Shown: positions 38,372 through 48,700, numbered from the stretch's first letter. The stretch is DNA of 64,000 nucleotides from Tomocerus qinae (GCA_020055645.1 CM034549.1:18125930-18189929); one strand, 5' to 3'. A program made the numbers and translations. The notes: a model not told the origin generated them from the sequence alone.

Positions 38372-40245
38372 AGGTAAGTAAACACGCAGGTCGACTCAAA
38401 TATTTTTACGACAACTGGACGAAGATTACAGACAACAAACATATTATATCAATTATAACAGGCTTTAAATTGCCATTTATTTCTTCTCCAAAACAAGCTT
38501 TTCATCCACAAACTCCAAAATTGAACGCAACAGAAACTGAGAGTTTGAAAAATGCAATTTCAAAATTGTTAAAGTTGGGGGCTATTGAATGTTGCCAGCA
38601 TTCACCGGATGAATTTATTTCATCATATTTTTTGGTTCCAAAGCCAGATGGTACTCACCGATTTATTTTTAATTTGAAAGAATTAAACAAATACCTAGAG
38701 TATGAACATTTTCAGATAGAAGACTATAGGACAGTAAAAAAGATGATGTACCCCAACTGTTTCTTTGCTTCTATTGATTTACAGGACGCATACTTTTTAG
38801 TCCCAGTTTGGGAGGGACATAGAAAATATTTACGTTTTTTATGGCAGGGTAAACTCTTTGAATTTACTTGCCTGCCTTTTGGCTTGTCTTGTGCACCAAG
38901 AATCTTTACAAAGATACTTAAACCCGTAGTTGCCTATTTAAGACAGAAGGGATTAAACAACGTTATTTACCTAGATGATTTATTGTTAATCTGTAAATCT
39001 TATTCGTTGTGCCAGGAAGAGGTGGAATACTCTTACCAACTTTTGGTAGACTTGGGGTTCATAATAAACCAAAAAAAGTCGGTATTAAAACCTACAAATT
39101 TAATAACATATTTAGGTTTTAATTTTGACTCTGAAAGATTTTGCCTATCTTTGCCCAAGAAAAAACAAGCAAAGATATCCAAAAATATTAACAATATAAT
39201 TACCAAGGCTGAAGTTTCTATCCTTTCATTTGCAGAATTATTAGGTTTGCTTATTTCGGCAACACCCTGCATTCCATACAGTTTACTGTATACAAAATTG
39301 TTTGAAAGGCAAAAATTTTTGGCTTTGAAAAGAAGCAATGGAAATTTTATTGGGAGAATGCTTCTAACACCTGAGATAAAATCAGATTTGAATTGGTGGT
39401 TAAAGAACCTAAATGCAGAAAATAGAATTAGGCAGGACTCATTTGACGGAGTCATTTTCACAGATGCGTCTCTATCAGGTTGGGGAGCGTCATTTAATGA
39501 TGTAGCAATTCATGGCTGGTGGGATGCTACTCAATCTCAAGAAAGTATAAATTTTTTAGAATTGGAAGCTGCATTTATGGCATTAACCGCTTTTTGTAAG
39601 AATAAATACAATTGCCAAATGTTATTTCGAATTGATAACACAACGGCAATATCTTACATAAATAGAATGGGTGGTATCCAGTATAAAAAGTTAAACGACA
39701 TAGCTAGGAAGATTTGGCAATTTTGTGAGGAAAGAAAAATTTGGATTTTTGCAACTTACATAGCTTCTAGTGAAAATAAAATAGCAGATAAAGAATCCAG
39801 AATAACAAGTTGCGAAGCAGAATGGGAATTGAATCGCCAAAAATTTATATATTTAACTATAGAGCTCAATTTTCGCCCATCTATAGATTTATTTGCAAGT
39901 TACCAAAATACGCAATGTAAGCGTTTTATTTCTTGGAAACCAGATCCGTATTCCATAAACGTTGATGCTTTTACTGTCGACTGGAGCAGTGAACGCATTT
40001 ATGCATTTCCTCCCTTTTCCTTAATTCATAGAGCTATTCGAAAGTTAATTAATGAAAAAGGAGAAGGTTTATTTGTCATACCTTATTGGACAAATCAACC
40101 GTGGTTTCCACTATTTATGAAACACCTGAAGAGTAAATTGATCATTTTGGAACCTCAGCCTGACTTACTAACTTTTTTTGGCAGGTCCCATCCGTTACAT
40201 CAACAACTTACCCTGGTGGGAGGGGTGTTATCCGGGAAGCTTTAA
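38254..40245 (+). CDS. DIRS ORF2: reverse transcriptase, RNase H, adenine-methyltransferase-like domain
   Basis: Frame open from 38254 (after TAG at 38251) to the stop at 40243-40245. There is no suitable ATG, so the product is probably a Gag fusion made by frameshift. The family-conserved stretch GRLKYFYDNW through ITGFKLPF lies at 38389-38478, which shows the frame is coding well before the TTG at 38470. RT: FSYFLVPKPDG-type region, FASIDLQDAYF, FTCLPFGLSCAP, and active site YLDD at about 38970. RNase H: VIFTDASLSGWG, NFLELEAAF, FRIDNTTAISYI. The C-terminal methyltransferase-like domain, typical of DIRS, holds DLFASYQNTQCKRF, VDAFTVDW and FPPF. All key acidic residues are present. Confidence 0.93.
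   Translation, partial: FPSECLFKLPSPVSSENDIQAKRAEQILQGSSHQGASPVEVSKHAGRLKYFYDNWTKITDNKHIISIITGFKLPFISSPKQAFHPQTPKLNATETESLKNAISKLLKLGAIECCQHSPDEFISSYFLVPKPDGTHRFIFNLKELNKYLEYEHFQIEDYRTVKKMMYPNCFFASIDLQDAYFLVPVWEGHRKYLRFLWQGKLFEFTCLPFGLSCAPRIFTKILKPVVAYLRQKGLNNVIYLDDLLLICKSYSLCQEEVEYSYQLLVDLGFIINQKKSVLKPTNLITYLGFNFDSERFCLSLPKKKQAKISKNINNIITKAEVSILSFAELLGLLISATPCIPYSLLYTKLFERQKFLALKRSNGNFIGRMLLTPEIKSDLNWWLKNLNAENRIRQDSFDGVIFTDASLSGWGASFNDVAIHGWWDATQSQESINFLELEAAFMALTAFCKNKYNCQMLFRIDNTTAISYINRMGGIQYKKLNDIARKIWQFCEERKIWIFATYIASSENKIADKESRITSCEAEWELNRQKFIYLTIELNFRPSIDLFASYQNTQCKRFISWKPDPYSINVDAFTVDWSSERIYAFPPFSLIHRAIRKLINEKGEGLFVIPYWTNQPWFPLFMKHLKSKLIILEPQPDLLTFFGRSHPLHQQLTLVGGVLSGKL
38272..38325 (+). 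promoter_or_regulatory. Predicted -1 ribosomal frameshift signal (Gag to RT)
   Basis: TTTAAAC at 38272-38278 is read T TTA AAC in the ORF1 frame, the X XXY YYZ arrangement required for -1 slippage. A 6-base spacer follows, then CGCCCGTTT (38285-38293), complementary to AAACGGGCG (38317-38325). The RT frame, open from 38254, is exactly -1. The heptamer lies inside the overlap and 30 codons before the ORF1 stop. Confidence 0.75.
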
Positions 40246-41204
40246 GAAGAAAGAAGGCTCCGGAAAATACAATCGACATTCTACTGAACTCTATATCTCA
40301 ATCTTCTTGGTCTCAATATAATTCGGCATTGAAATACTGGTGGAACTTTTGTTCTTTAATGAAGTTGGATGTATATAACCCTACAGCAAGTACTCTTTTA
40401 AGTTTTTTGCAAAGCAGATTTGAAGCAAATGCTGGTTACAGTGGAATTGGCACAGCGCGTTCAGCTGTATCTTTGTTAATACCAGACTCCTTTCAATCTA
40501 TTGGTTCTCACCCTCTTATAGCTAGATTTATGAAAGGGGTTGGAAGATCAAGACCTCCAAGTGCAAGATATAAACGCACTTGGGACCCGTCCCCAGTAAT
40601 AAAATATTTAGGCAGTCTAGAGCCAATTGAAAATCTGTCGTTTAAACAGCTAACCTTTAAAGTAATTGGTCTGTTAGCTTTGGTGACTGCACATCGGGTT
40701 CAGACTTTTTCCAAGCTTAAGATAAATAATGTTTTATGTAATGACAATATTACAGAAATCTTTGTTCCGGATATAATTAAAACAAGTAATCCCCAAAGGT
40801 CTCAACCATGTTTATATTTACCAAGATTTGCTGATCACCCTGAATGGTGTGCTGCAAGAGCACTAGATAGGTATCTTAGTGTAACTAAAGCTATCAGAAA
40901 AACGGAAGAGGATAATATTTTCGTTTCTCTGACTGCGGATAAGAAACCAATCACTTCTCAGACTATAAGTCGTTGGTTGAAGATCATCCTTAAAGAGTCT
41001 GGTATTGACACCTCTGTGTATTCTGCCCATAGTACTCGACATGCGTCTACTTCTGCAGCGGCGAGAAGTGGGGTGAGTGTTCAGACAATTATGGACAGTG
41101 CGGGTTGGACCGAAAAGTCGTCAACATTTGCCAAGTTTTATAACAGGCCTTTAGAAAATAAGTCTCAATTTGGCACAGCCGTGTTTATGGATGTTAATTC
41201 CTAA
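40164..41204 (+). CDS. DIRS ORF3, tyrosine recombinase
   Basis: Open from 40164 to the stop at 41202-41204. The upstream part (VIREALRRKKAPENTIDILL, then SISQSSWSQYNSALKYWWNF) is the usual N-terminal SAM-like helix domain, so the product starts before the TTG at 40329. Catalytic signature: Arg in VTAHRVQTFSKL, HSTRH with the H-x-x-R pair, GW in DSAGWTEKSSTF, and the nucleophile Tyr in FAKFYNRPL. These enzymes integrate the circular DNA intermediate by site-specific recombination instead of using an integrase. The ORF is intact. Confidence 0.93.
   Translation, partial: LTNFFWQVPSVTSTTYPGGRGVIREALRRKKAPENTIDILLNSISQSSWSQYNSALKYWWNFCSLMKLDVYNPTASTLLSFLQSRFEANAGYSGIGTARSAVSLLIPDSFQSIGSHPLIARFMKGVGRSRPPSARYKRTWDPSPVIKYLGSLEPIENLSFKQLTFKVIGLLALVTAHRVQTFSKLKINNVLCNDNITEIFVPDIIKTSNPQRSQPCLYLPRFADHPEWCAARALDRYLSVTKAIRKTEEDNIFVSLTADKKPITSQTISRWLKIILKESGIDTSVYSAHSTRHASTSAAARSGVSVQTIMDSAGWTEKSSTFAKFYNRPLENKSQFGTAVFMDVNS
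40173..40179 (+). promoter_or_regulatory. Predicted second -1 frameshift site (RT to recombinase)
   Basis: Seven T, read T TTT TTT in the RT frame, within the 82-base overlap (40164-40245) of the RT and recombinase frames. Slippage by -1 enters the recombinase frame directly (TGG CAG GTC). A weak downstream stem (TCCCA with TGGGA) is possible. The same bases resemble a 3' splice site (CTAAC, T-run, GGCAG), which is an alternative reading. Confidence 0.5.
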
Positions 41205-41299
41205 TTCAAGTTTAATGTGAATTTTCACTCCATTCGTTTTGACATAATAAAATATCCTGTCATAGTCAGTGTCGTTTTGTTAGTAATCTTTAAACATCA

Positions 41300-41419
41300 T
41301 ACGAGAGTAATTGTAAAGGAAGTGTAGAATGCAGCAAAATTGTACAATTAAACGAAACTTACCCAAGTTGAAGTTTGATTGTAATTTTGCGAATGAATAC
41401 ACTTCCGGAACAATTACTC
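41300..41419 (+). repeat. Internal complementary region (ICR) of the DIRS element
   Basis: 41300-41340 is the reverse complement of the outer left end (36967-37008). 41338-41419 is the reverse complement of the outer right end (about 44545-44621 plus the repeat start). The two halves meet with AATT in common. In the DIRS replication model the ICR templates the joining of the two ends into a circle. Confidence 0.9.
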
Positions 41420-41531
41420 CCACCCGGCCCTATTCCAACTTGGATTTTTTAAAAATATTTATTAAAATAAATGTTGGAATTTTTCCCATAACAACAAAAC
41501 GGTCTTTGAAATAGTGAAGTCCTAGTGTAGG

Positions 41532-42109
41532 CACAATGTGCGGAATCAATAGACAGGCGGCCCTGGGGCAAAATGAGACTGATTTCAATAACGGTGTAAT
41601 TTTTAAGTTATTTTTAGTATAATTATTTAATTTGGACCTTTTTCTCAGGTATCAATACAACTTTGATTATAAACTGCTTTTGCCCACCCGAGGGGGTGTC
41701 ACAATAGCATAATATTATAAAAACAATTGACTTATTAATGTCATACGTTATTTATGATCCTCTCTCGGGCGGGTCCACCACTTTTGAAGTAGCCGCTAGT
41801 GGCAGCTGGAGTTTTTTTCAAAAAATTCTATCAAAAATTAGAATTTTTTTGAGCCTAGTCAAAATGGTGGGTAGTGGTGGGGTTTTAAGTTATGTGAATT
41901 TTTAAAATTTGTACTGAACTACATTGGGTTAAATGTTTTCTCACCGTATTTAAAAATTGCAATATGAGGGTGGATTTTTTTGGAGTAATCTATTATTTAG
42001 TTTAGGGTATTTTCATGTATTTCAAAGTGAAAAATTCAAGATCTGTGAGATAAAGTTTTATTACAAGATTTGGCAAAGGGCCGCCTGTCTATTGATTCCG
42101 CACAGTGTG
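41532..42109. mobile_element. Transib-like non-autonomous element (MITE), 578 bp
   Basis: Inverted termini of 33 bp with one mismatch: left CACAATGTGCGGAATCAATA..., right (reverse complement) CACACTGTGCGGAATCAATA.... The flanking sequence GTAGG is present at 41527-41531 and 42110-42114; removing one copy plus the insert restores the DIRS terminal repeat exactly, proving a 5-bp duplication. Transib elements have 5-bp, often G/C-rich target duplications and ends of the form CACWATG, which the left end matches; the right end deviates at base 5. There is no transposase inside. Confidence 0.85.
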
Positions 42110-42192
42110 GTAGGGCGCGCGGTGAAGAGAGTTTTTGATTATCTTTGAATGTGTGGTTTAGGCGGCATATTCAGGAATATACGAGAGTAATT
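42110..42192 (-). repeat. Right inverted terminal repeat of the DIRS element, middle part
   Basis: Reverse complement of the left repeat from the GCGCGCGG block out to CAATTACTC. Its inner end (41514-41531) is cut off by the MITE and its outer end (44545-44621) by the transposon at 42193-44544. Confidence 0.92.
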
Positions 42193-44544
42193 GAACGGTT
42201 CGAACGAAAAAGGAGGAATATCAAATTGATTTATTATTTAGTTCAATCCATAGTAACGCAAATGGTAAATTCAATGCAATGCAAGGTCATCAAAAACTGT
42301 CATCAAATTTTTAACCCAGGCAGGGCGGTTTTTTGTAAGTTTGAAAATTTCAAACTTGTTCATGCCATTATTACGTGAGCGTAAAAATGGCTGCTGCTAA
42401 AAAATCGTTAACTTTGGCAGATATTAACCGATTAAATCACGGTAAAAAGAGAAAGAACAACCTGGGGGAAACGGCTGACAATAATAGGAAATTCTTGCGG
42501 AATATAGGTCTACAATACACCAACCGAAATGGAAAAGTTCGTGAGGACCTTATAACGATTCCTGCGGTAATAAATCTATCTTTATGATTAATAGTCTTAG
42601 ATGAAACAGAGTTATGCGCTATGGCATAATAAAGACAGTGTGAAGCGCTGTAGTATAAACATTTCTTTCGTTTTAAGGCAAAAATATGTACAAATCAATG
42701 TCAAAAACTAGGATGTCTTCTCCTTCAAGAAGAGAAGCAAAGAATAAGTAATGACTTTTGGAAAGTCTCTGATGAAAACTACAATCGACAATCAAATATT
42801 CTATTATCGCTGATTGACTGGTCTGTCCCCGCGATGAGAACTATGGATATTGATGTCAGCAGGAAAACAGCATCGTACTACTATTCCTTGATAAGTGAGA
42901 ATGGAATGAAATTGCCTTGTTGTCCAGCTACGTTTATGAATGTTTTCACTATTTCAAAAAAGCGACTAGAACTAATTCAAAAGAAAAAGAAAGCGGGGAT
43001 TTTGTCAGTTGAAGATGGTCGAGGTCGTCATCTTAACAGACCCAATAGGATTCCAACGGAAACTGTTGATTTGATTAAAGAGCACATCCAATCCTTCCCC
43101 ACGTATCTCTCGCATTACTGTAGAGCCAATGGTAATCCAGATAGATTATACCTACAGACTGATCTTAATGCTTCCAAAATGTTCCGCTTATTCGTTTCGA
43201 AATACGGAGATCATTTCATGGATTATGAAAATGCCTATAAAGACACATTTAGGGAGACAAACCTTCGATTTGGAATTCCCAAAACAGATACTTGTAACGT
43301 GTGCGACCAGCTCTACGCAAGGCTCTCTAACTACAACATAAATGAAAATGAAGCAGTAGCAAACACTGAAATTGAACTAGAACATCATCACATGTCTGCC
43401 GAGTTGGGATATTCTGCTATGAAAGAAGATACTGCAAGAGCTAAAGTGGATCCAAATTTTATAGTATTATGCTTGGATTTGCAGCAAATACTTCTATCGC
43501 CAAGATTAAGCCACCAGGAGATGTACTATCTTAGAAAATTTTCCTCATACAACCTAGCACTAACATCTCCGGCTACGGACCAGTCGTCAATGTACTTTTG
43601 GAACGAAGATCAAGGAAATCGTGGGCAAATTGACATTGGATCTTGTATTTTGAATTTCATTGTCTCTAAATATGATAAATTAGTCGAAACTCAAGAAAGA
43701 ACTCTCACCCTATGGTCAGACAGGTGCAAAGGACAGAACAACAACTATTCCACTGTTTGTCTTCTAAAATATTTGCTTCAAAACAAATATTTCACTGAGG
43801 TGAATCAAAAATTCTTGGTGTCCGGCCATTCATTTCTTTGTTGCGATCGTCATTTTGCGTCCATTGAAAGACATCAAAAATCGGCTATTATTCATACACC
43901 TAATGATTGGATTAATGTTATAAGGTCAACAAGGATTGAAAATCCGTTTACAGTGGTTGAAATGCAGTTTACGGACTTCAAAAATATTGCAGCTTTGATT
44001 GAATACATTCCTAAGCCCAGAAGCTTCAACGTTAGCCATTATTTTTGGATTCAAATGCAGTCAAATCTTCCTGCCATTATTAGAACCAAAGAATCTCATA
44101 ACGCCGACAGTCCTTGGGTTGCTCATAACGTACTCAACCCTTTTTCGGGACATACAAGATTAATAAACAGAATGCCTTGGGAATCACATTGGATAATTGA
44201 TATGAATTTGCCTAGGGCCTATCAACAAAAGTTGCCTATTTCTCAAGAAAAGCTAAACGATTTGCGTAGAATGATTGAGTACCTCCCTAACTCCAAAAAG
44301 CAGTTTTTTCTCGATTTATTGTAGAATTGCACATCCGTGGTTCAAGTTCAAGTAGTTTGTCAGTGTAATAGTTTAACTTCAAACAATTTTAAGTATTTTC
44401 AAACAATTTGTTACAATTTTGGTCGTGGAAGGGTTAATATCCCCTTGGGGGAACTTGTTGTACTTTGTGATTTGTTGATTTTGGTTAGTTACTATATTAA
44501 TAATAAATTAATTTGATATTCCTCCTTACTCGTTCGAACCGCTC
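42193..44544 (+). mobile_element. 2352-bp DNA transposon of unassigned family, nested in the DIRS right end
   Basis: About 46-bp inverted termini with four mismatches: left GAACGGTTCGAACGAAAAAG, right (reverse complement) GAGCGGTTCGAACGAGTAAG, both continuing GAGGAATATCAAATT. The flanks duplicate ATT (42190-42192 and 44545-44547). Removing the insert and one ATT restores the DIRS end as predicted by the ICR, so both ends and the 3-bp duplication are certain. It carries one spliced transposase-like gene. I could not match the ends to a named superfamily. Confidence 0.88.
42375..44324 (+). CDS. Spliced transposase-like protein with RNase-H-fold motifs
   Basis: Two exons, 42375-42566 and 42678-44324, both phase 0; 612 residues. 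The start codon is taken from the open frame (SVKMAAAKKSLTLADINRLN); the ATG at 42387 is an alternative. The join gives IPAAKICTNQCQKLGCLLLQ, a Cys-containing segment common in this protein type. Later come CNVCDQLYARL, FIVLCLDLQQIL, YFWNEDQGNRG, LWSDRCKGQNNN and SGHSFLCCDRHFASIE. I recall similar proteins as very abundant, mostly unannotated, in arthropod genomes (DUF7869-like, from memory). Asp in CLDLQ and in WSDRCKGQ are plausible catalytic acids of a DDE fold. Its place between matching inverted termini argues that it is the element's transposase. Confidence 0.72.
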
Positions 44545-44621
44545 ATTGTTCCGGAAGTGTATTCATTCGCAAAATTACAATCAAACTTCAACTTGGGTAA
44601 GTTTCGTTTAATTGTACAATT
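44545..44621 (-). repeat. Outer right end of the DIRS element
   Basis: Begins ATTGTTCCGGAAGTGTATTC and ends AATTGTACAATT. It is complementary to 41338-41417 of the ICR over its whole length without a visible mismatch. Confidence 0.92.
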
Positions 44622-44923
44622 AAAAGTAACATAAATGGCTTAATGTAATAATGTGTCATTGTCGTGAGATGGCAAATTATACGTACTGGTGGTACTGCTA
44701 GTAAATAAAAGTCTGATTCTGAATTTTGTAATGTGTGCTGAATCATCATTAAATGCTGAAAATTGAAGGTTTTGAAAATTAATTGTACTTGTAATAGCAT
44801 TTTTGTACTTAGTATTGCAAACTGTATGTAATAATGTGCTGTTTGTATACTTACATAGAAAATACAGAACAATTCGCTGTACACACTATACAGTAGTAGA
44901 AGTCGCTGAACTGAGTTAAGTAC
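44622..44923. other. Spacer between DIRS element and hAT-type MITE
   Basis: About 300 bp of AT-rich DNA with no gene or repeat recognised. Confidence 0.5.
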
Positions 44924-44931
44924 CTTTACTA

Positions 44932-45517
44932 TAGAGAGTTGCACGGGCTCGCTCAGCCCGCACGGGCTGCGGCCCGGCCCGGCCCGTACGGGTTTGGGCG
45001 GGGTCGGGGGAGATTTTAAAATTTTTCACTGGCACGGGCGGGTACGGGCTCATAAATTATTTTTACGGGTTGGCACGGGCGGGCCAATTTTTATTTAGAA
45101 GCCCGCGGGGGCCCGTGAAAGCCCGTAGCATATTATGATTATAATAATTGATACACAATACACTCTGCTCTGCTGTACAGAGTACAAGATACAATCTATG
45201 CTCTCTGTTCTGTATGTATTCTATTATTATTATGTCCTTTTCCTTTTTTATCTAAGCAATACTTAGCATTTAACGTCACATTTTGTTATTGTACTATCTA
45301 TCTACATTGCGTTACATGTATTTTTTAAAAATGTTGCGCCCGTGTGGGCCCGCGGGCACCCGCGGGCCCCCACGGGCGGATTTGTCAAACTCATTACTGA
45401 TACGGGCGGGCACGGGTTGGATCTTTGAATTTTTTACTGGGACGGGCGGTCACGGGCTCAGATACTACAGGCACGGGCGGACACGGGCCGTGAAAAGTCA
45501 GCCCGTGCAACTCTCTA
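44932..45517. mobile_element. hAT-type MITE, 586 bp
   Basis: Inverted termini TAGAGAGTTGCACGGGCT, perfect over 18 bp, flanked by the 8-bp duplication CTTTACTA (44924-44931 and 45518-45525). Ends resembling TAGAG...GCACGGGC and an 8-bp duplication are typical of hAT transposons. Both ends are GC-rich and built from many CACGGGC/GCCCGTG motifs in both orientations, in contrast with the AT-rich centre. There is no transposase ORF. Confidence 0.9.
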
Positions 45518-45648
45518 CTTTACTATAGTATCCATTACTTACTGCTATAATATAAACATGTTGTTGCACTTCTTAGGTATGTGTGCCATCACAAGTAATA
45601 ATGTTGAAACAAAATTAAAAAAGTAGTTAAAAAACAGCAAAATTTTTA

Positions 45649-45722
45649 TGGCCCGTGAGGGGATCGAACCCGCGACCTTCGCGTTATTAGCACGACGCTC
45701 TAACCAACTGAGCTAACGGGCC
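45649..45722 (-). tRNA. tRNA-Ile (anticodon AAU), second copy
   Basis: Same 74-base cloverleaf as the gene at 20255-20328, with a single difference in the D loop (AGTTGG here, AGCTGG there). The anticodon loop CTAATAA and the T arm are unchanged. A T-run follows the 3' end on the transcribed strand. Flanks are unrelated to those of the other copy. Confidence 0.96.
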
Positions 45723-48700
45723 ATTGCTGAAGGAAACCACGTTTTAGCCCAACTTGTTTGTACCTTATGGAAAACTGGGGCACCTTGATCCTAATGATTT
45801 TTTGCATATTATTCCTTTACTGAGTGTGAAACTAGTCTAAAGTTTGCAGCTGCATGCATTGCATTACATAGCAAATTGTTATAACGCTTTTCTCGTTCCA
45901 TAAAAATGGTCAGATCAAGTATGCACTGCACATGTGACATGGCACAGATTACAGATGCATGGACTTCAGCAAGATTGCAATACAGAAAATACAGATACAG
46001 CTCGCATCAGTCGCATAGTCGCATCGCATTGAATTCTTCATACAGTGCAGAATTTAAGAATTTTGGAAAGTAGGAAAGAACCTAATTTTGGTAGCGGGAG
46101 GGAAGAAATGGACTACAGAAGAGGACCGATTTTATGCATAGCAAACCTCCACTTCAGCCACCTAAAGGTATAGAGAGGACTTTCTCAGATATATATTGAC
46201 AGAAATAGGAATCTGAAATCTGGCCTAGATTTACACGTATAAAGTCCAAGTGTGATGGTGTAGAGAAATGTTATGAGTTTAGATTACTAAGCCTATATAC
46301 TCTATATTATATACTTCCATGATAGTAGCATGCTATGCTAGTCGATGTGTTATGAGAATATGCGTCTATATAGATGCCCTGCAGAATACATGCAATTATT
46401 TACAAAAAATAAATAATGATAGTACTAAACAATCAACGGGGACTTAATGACTTCATAATCATTATCTTACAAATGCAAGTCCTTAAAGCTATACCGAAAC
46501 CAAAAACAAGTACATGCTCATTACTTACAAAAGGCAACTTAATTTGTATGCACTTCAGCCTTAAATTTTAAATTTTATGTTTAATTTTTAATTGCTCTTT
46601 TAAATTAAGTTTAGTCGCAAATTGTTAGTAATAGTAGTGAATGAAGCAGTAATGAATATTTTTGAAATTTAGAATTTGTACGTTATAATGAAATGGAAGA
46701 CAAATATTTGCTTATTGTGGCAATGTTTCTTTTTGATGTTTTCCTTTGACATGTTCCGTATATGTACGTACGCGAAAGTAACGGTGAAAATAGCTATTAT
46801 GTTGGTTGGATGTAACTATACCTAGTTTAAGCGAAGTTGTGCATGATGATTGTATTTACAAAATATATGCTTTTGAATATTTGAATCATGATGTATAAAT
46901 ACAAGAATCTATCCACACCGAACTACTTTATTAATTCAATTATCAAATGTTAAACAGATTGATGTACCTAAGCTATATCGTATATCTCATTTGCCCCCTA
47001 CTATTGCTGTACCAAATGTTTGAGATAGACTGGCTCTTTCTCTTTATTCCCAGCAAAAGCATTGCAACTTAATTAATTAGTTTAGATATGTACATTAAGT
47101 AAAGTACATACACCGATACACCCTCATAGACTCGTAATTAGGTTTTTAGATATGTAAAACAACAAGGTCCTCCTATGTTTCTAATGTAATGCATCTCCTA
47201 AATTAATGTACTAGGAAAGGATTAAACAATTTACAACAACTGACAGCAAATAGGATTATAGCACCGTATCAAGGAATATGCTTGAAGACAGCTCACACAG
47301 CGCAACATTTCATCAATTAGTTCAGTCCCTCATTCCCTCAAACAGTGTACGTTCGTTTAAACTGGAGATATCTGACAGTATTGACACTAACTAGCGAATT
47401 TAGATTGTTAACAATTATTTCTACATTTTCAGCTGTTACCCTAACTAAACTACCAAATATGGCTCAATTTGGGAAAATGGAGAATTTTTCATACAGGTTT
47501 TAATATGTATAATAAATCCACAAATTGATAATCTGCACTACATGCACTTGTCCTGGGCTATAAAAGGTAGGAACTTGAAGAATTATATTAAAACAGCCAA
47601 AAAAATTATTTGGCCATAATGAAATGTTTTGACAGATTCTAATACTAACTAGTCAGTATGAAATCAACCATACTTGGGCATAATATGCAATTTAACGCAA
47701 AGCTAATAGTGAGTAGTAAAGTAGTAAAGCATGTTTACAGCAGTTAATAACAAAGGATGAGTTGAGTCAGCTTTTCTATAGGCAACATAAAATGATGTAA
47801 ACTGAAATGTCCAAGTACTAAATGGTACATAAATAATTAATTATTATAGCAGCTCTACATAGAGATCCTATCATTTTGTTACATAAAGGGTTAATCGGTT
47901 AATGCTATTAATAATTTAGCACTCTAGAACCTATAGGGCCTCGTTTGACTCCACTCGTTTGACTCCATCATCATTAAATCATTTATTATTTGCACTCAAG
48001 GGAATATGTCTACCATACCAATGCATCTCATCTGCAGATGTCAAGTCAGAAGATAATTAAATAGTAAACACTGTGATGGTTGGTTGGATGCATGTTTGTC
48101 CATTAACTTCCTACGTGATAAAAGCATGGCAATGTTTCCCTACTAATTCCTTAAGCATTTTGTCACATGTAATAATGCTAATGCTATGTGATTATTTTAT
48201 GCAATCAATTTACCTGTCTTGTCACACAAAGGAACTCTATTGACTAAATATTACAAAGGTTAACGTGTCAGAATGAGTCAACAGACTTCATGAAATAGTA
48301 ATATGACTATATATGACGTATGTTGATATATATATCTCAAAGGATGACGAAACTCGGGGTTTGACCTCGTTCCGTTGTTAGAGTTGGCATTTAACTAAAA
48401 TACGTCACTAGATTTGTCATGCTATACGCCACCCCCAGCATTTGGTATCCTGGAGTCGTTGTACGGAAAAAATGTGTATTATTCATTAGGCATTTAAGCT
48501 ACTTGAGGAATGGTAAATGTAAAATAAAACAACTGTTTGTAAACACGAGTATTGAATATAGGTTACACCCTTTTATTGATATGAACTTGGTATATAGGTA
48601 CTTTAGAACCCACAGGTATCCTTCACATTAGAATTGCCTATTTAACCAATGCATTATCTAGTGAGTGAGTTCGTGTTCTATTGCCATGCACGGAAATTTA

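Larger units (their letters stand above)
36967..44621 (+). mobile_element. DIRS-type tyrosine-recombinase retrotransposon with two nested insertions
   Basis: Structure read directly: left terminal repeat, three ORFs (Gag-like, RT-RNase H-methyltransferase, tyrosine recombinase), an internal complementary region (ICR), then an inverted right terminal repeat. The ICR contains the complement of the outer left end joined to the complement of the outer right end, the hallmark of DIRS elements that replicate through a circle. Left and right repeats differ at one of 97 shared bases, and no ORF is broken, so the copy is young. The right repeat is split twice, by a 578-bp MITE and a 2352-bp element. 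Without them the element is about 4.7 kb, normal for DIRS. No target-site duplication is apparent, as expected for this order. Confidence 0.93.

Noticed and set aside
38374..38462. Apparent intron between DIRS ORF1 and RT (AG then GTAAGT, ending TAACAG)
   Set aside because: The interval encodes, in the RT frame, the conserved stretch RLKYFYDNW...ITGFKLPF found just before RT in DIRS elements, so it is coding. The frameshift model explains the overlap better.
42145..42378. Open frame across the DIRS repeat and the nested transposon end
   Set aside because: It spans an insertion junction and the terminal inverted repeats, so it is a chance frame.
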